A DNA stretch of 64,000 nucleotides from Arthrobacter sp. ISL-48 (lineage in GTDB: Bacteria; Actinomycetota; Actinomycetes; Actinomycetales; Micrococcaceae): assembly GCF_018613805.1 (NCBI RefSeq), contig NZ_JAGGPL010000008.1, positions 1-64,000 of the forward strand, read 5' to 3'. The notes below the pieces were generated by a model. That model was not told the DNA's origin and ran no database searches. It saw only the letters and a list, made by a program, of their open reading frames with translations. The position numbers and the translations under genes are program-made. Shown in pieces: positions 63,007-64,000 of this stretch (positions are counted from its first letter, which is position 1; each line of letters opens with the position of its first letter).

Positions 63007-63525
63007 ATGCGGCTGGTTCTCGTTGGCGGTGCGGCCGGAGTGGGCAAGTCGACGGCGGCTAGGCACCTGCTGCGCTCGGCGGCCAAGGGACCGCTCCTGA
63101 TTCAGTGGGTCGACGTAGACGCGCTCTGGCTCCATCAGCCCTGGCGCGTCGATGACGTAACCACTGGGATGCTCCACGCCAATCTAAGGGCGGTGATGTC
63201 CAACGCCGCGGCTGCGGAGGTCGACATCCTGATCGTCACCTGGGTGTTCCAGAACGAGGCAATGCACGACGTGGTGCGAAGGCTCGCCCCCGATGCTACG
63301 CGCATCACGACAGTTCAACTTCACCTTGCAGAGACATCGTGGAGGCAGCGGTTCAAGTCCGACGACGTGCGCCCTGAAATCGACCAGTTCTTCGTTGACC
63401 GCTACCACCAAGCCCAAGCGACCCCCGTTGACCATGTCATCGACGTCGACGGGCTTGCGCCAGGCGCAGTCGCCGCGGCGATCAACCACGCCGTCGGTCT
63501 CGGTCGATTCCCAAAGCATCAATAA
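63007..63525 (+). CDS. P-loop nucleotide kinase-like protein
   Basis: 172 residues with a Walker A VGGAAGVGKSTAAR in the first 20 residues and a DxD-like Walker B region (VDILIVTWVFQNEA near residue 75). It looks like the AAA_33/zeta-toxin-like or small nucleotide-kinase group; a substrate cannot be named. GGGGG precedes the ATG at 63007 by 11 bases; a GTG at 62998 is a possible earlier start. It stands alone, with no antitoxin-like gene beside it. Codon use is lower in GC than its neighbours, and with the remnant upstream this suggests acquired DNA (inference). Confidence 0.7.
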   Translation: MRLVLVGGAAGVGKSTAARHLLRSAAKGPLLIQWVDVDALWLHQPWRVDDVTTGMLHANLRAVMSNAAAAEVDILIVTWVFQNEAMHDVVRRLAPDATRITTVQLHLAETSWRQRFKSDDVRPEIDQFFVDRYHQAQATPVDHVIDVDGLAPGAVAAAINHAVGLGRFPKHQ

Positions 63526-63687
63526 AGCAGTTGCAACACTTTGGACGGTGTACTGGCCACGGAATTGGTAGTTTCTGTTACGTCACAACGGTGCGGGGTG
63601 CACCGGATATCCGGAAACCTGGCACCAATGGGCGCGCTCCCACCATATTCCCGGCATGCGCTCAGCTCGGGGTAATACGGTCCAGCC

Positions 63688-64000
63688 ATGACCTCAAAAA
63701 CCCTTGTTATTAACCTGGGCCTGGGCGCCGTGATTCTGGCGCTCGGGGCAGGCACCTACCTTTCCGCCACGGCCGCCAGTTCAGCCACTCCTGCCGCGGC
63801 CGCCCGGACTGTTGCGGTGAGCAAGGCAACCATAGCCTCGGTAGCGACCGCCACCGGCAACGTTGCCCCGGCAACGACGACGGTGGTGAACGCCCAGAAC
63901 TGCACCGGCCCCATCGTGTCCGTCAGTGCGGCGCTTGGCCAGCAGGTCGCTGCCGGCCAGCAACTGCTGTCAATCGATCCCACGAACGCGCAAAACGCCC
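63688..64000 (+). CDS. HlyD/MacA-type membrane fusion protein, N-terminal part
   Basis: The first 104 codons are in the window and the gene runs on past its end. A membrane anchor at about residues 7-30 (VINLGLGAVILALGAGTYLS) is followed by the start of a lipoyl/barrel-sandwich hybrid: VAVSKATIASVATATGNV and GPIVSVSAALGQQVAAGQQ, the hallmark of periplasmic adaptor subunits of MacAB-type ABC or RND exporters. In Gram-positive relatives such adaptors sit with an ABC ATPase and an FtsX-like permease, expected downstream. There is no clear ribosome binding site; TAATAC lies 9 bases upstream. The 162 bases before it hold a CCGGATATCCGG palindrome and no gene. Confidence 0.8.
   Translation, partial: MTSKTLVINLGLGAVILALGAGTYLSATAASSATPAAAARTVAVSKATIASVATATGNVAPATTTVVNAQNCTGPIVSVSAALGQQVAAGQQLLSIDPTNAQNA

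Overview
The window is high-GC actinobacterial chromosome. Gene content and order fit the Micrococcaceae, closest in style to Arthrobacter or Pseudarthrobacter: an actinobacterial sigA next to parE, a fused CydDC exporter, SepH, many actinobacteria-only DUF families, and frequent GTG/TTG starts. This taxonomic call is inference from gene content; no rRNA is present to confirm it. About 55 protein genes cover nearly all of the window. I saw no tRNA, rRNA, CRISPR array, insertion sequence or prophage.

Layout. 1-13.7 kb: a lipoic-acid and 2-oxoacid dehydrogenase block on the minus strand (pepA, lpdA, sucB, and further on lipB with the first codons of lipA), interrupted by a Ser/Thr kinase, an SDR epimerase, a tricorn-type protease, an OsmC protein and a small membrane protein. 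13.7-21.7 kb: PAC2 protein, MFS transporter, DUF4192 protein, sigA, a DUF7455 protein and the topoisomerase IV B subunit. 21.7-24.4 kb: a LacI repressor divergent from a GH51 arabinofuranosidase, with an operator between them. 24.5-32.5 kb: a BlaI repressor and M56 membrane protease divergent from cydA-cydB-cydDC (cytochrome bd oxidase), with three matching operator palindromes in the shared promoter region. 32.5-41 kb: DinB-like protein, parC, a GNAT/acyl-CoA-synthetase fusion, DUF5998, a phosphodiesterase-like protein and thymidine kinase. 41-51 kb: sepH, DUF4193, DUF3093, dut, DUF3710, OB-fold, DUF3159, two TrkA/Ceo RCK proteins, a KimA-like permease and a TRAM-type RNA methyltransferase; this order is also found in Mycobacterium tuberculosis. 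51-57.3 kb: aconitase, dxs, a DUF402 protein and an unknown protein. 57.3-62.6 kb: aldo/keto reductase, nucleoside hydrolase and a complete ECF transporter (S, T and a double ATPase). 62.6-64 kb: a less ordered stretch with a gene remnant, a small P-loop protein and the start of a HlyD-type adaptor.

How the genes work together. LipB, LipA, SucB and LpdA make and use protein-bound lipoate. CydABDC forms a high-affinity respiratory branch that appears to be repressed by the neighbouring BlaI-type protein; a related operator half a genome window away (8.2 kb) suggests that a small membrane protein belongs to the same regulon. The Ceo proteins and the KimA-like permease probably form a potassium uptake unit. 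The nucleoside hydrolase and ECF genes suggest uptake and salvage of a nucleoside-related compound.

The most interesting leads are the BlaI/M56-cyd regulatory unit with its possible remote target, the ECF cluster with a structured leader, the Ceo/KimA-like pairing, a perfect 66-bp in-frame duplication in the Ser/Thr kinase, and a recurring arrangement in which a -10 hexamer ends 6 bases before an SD-less start codon, which predicts leaderless mRNAs.
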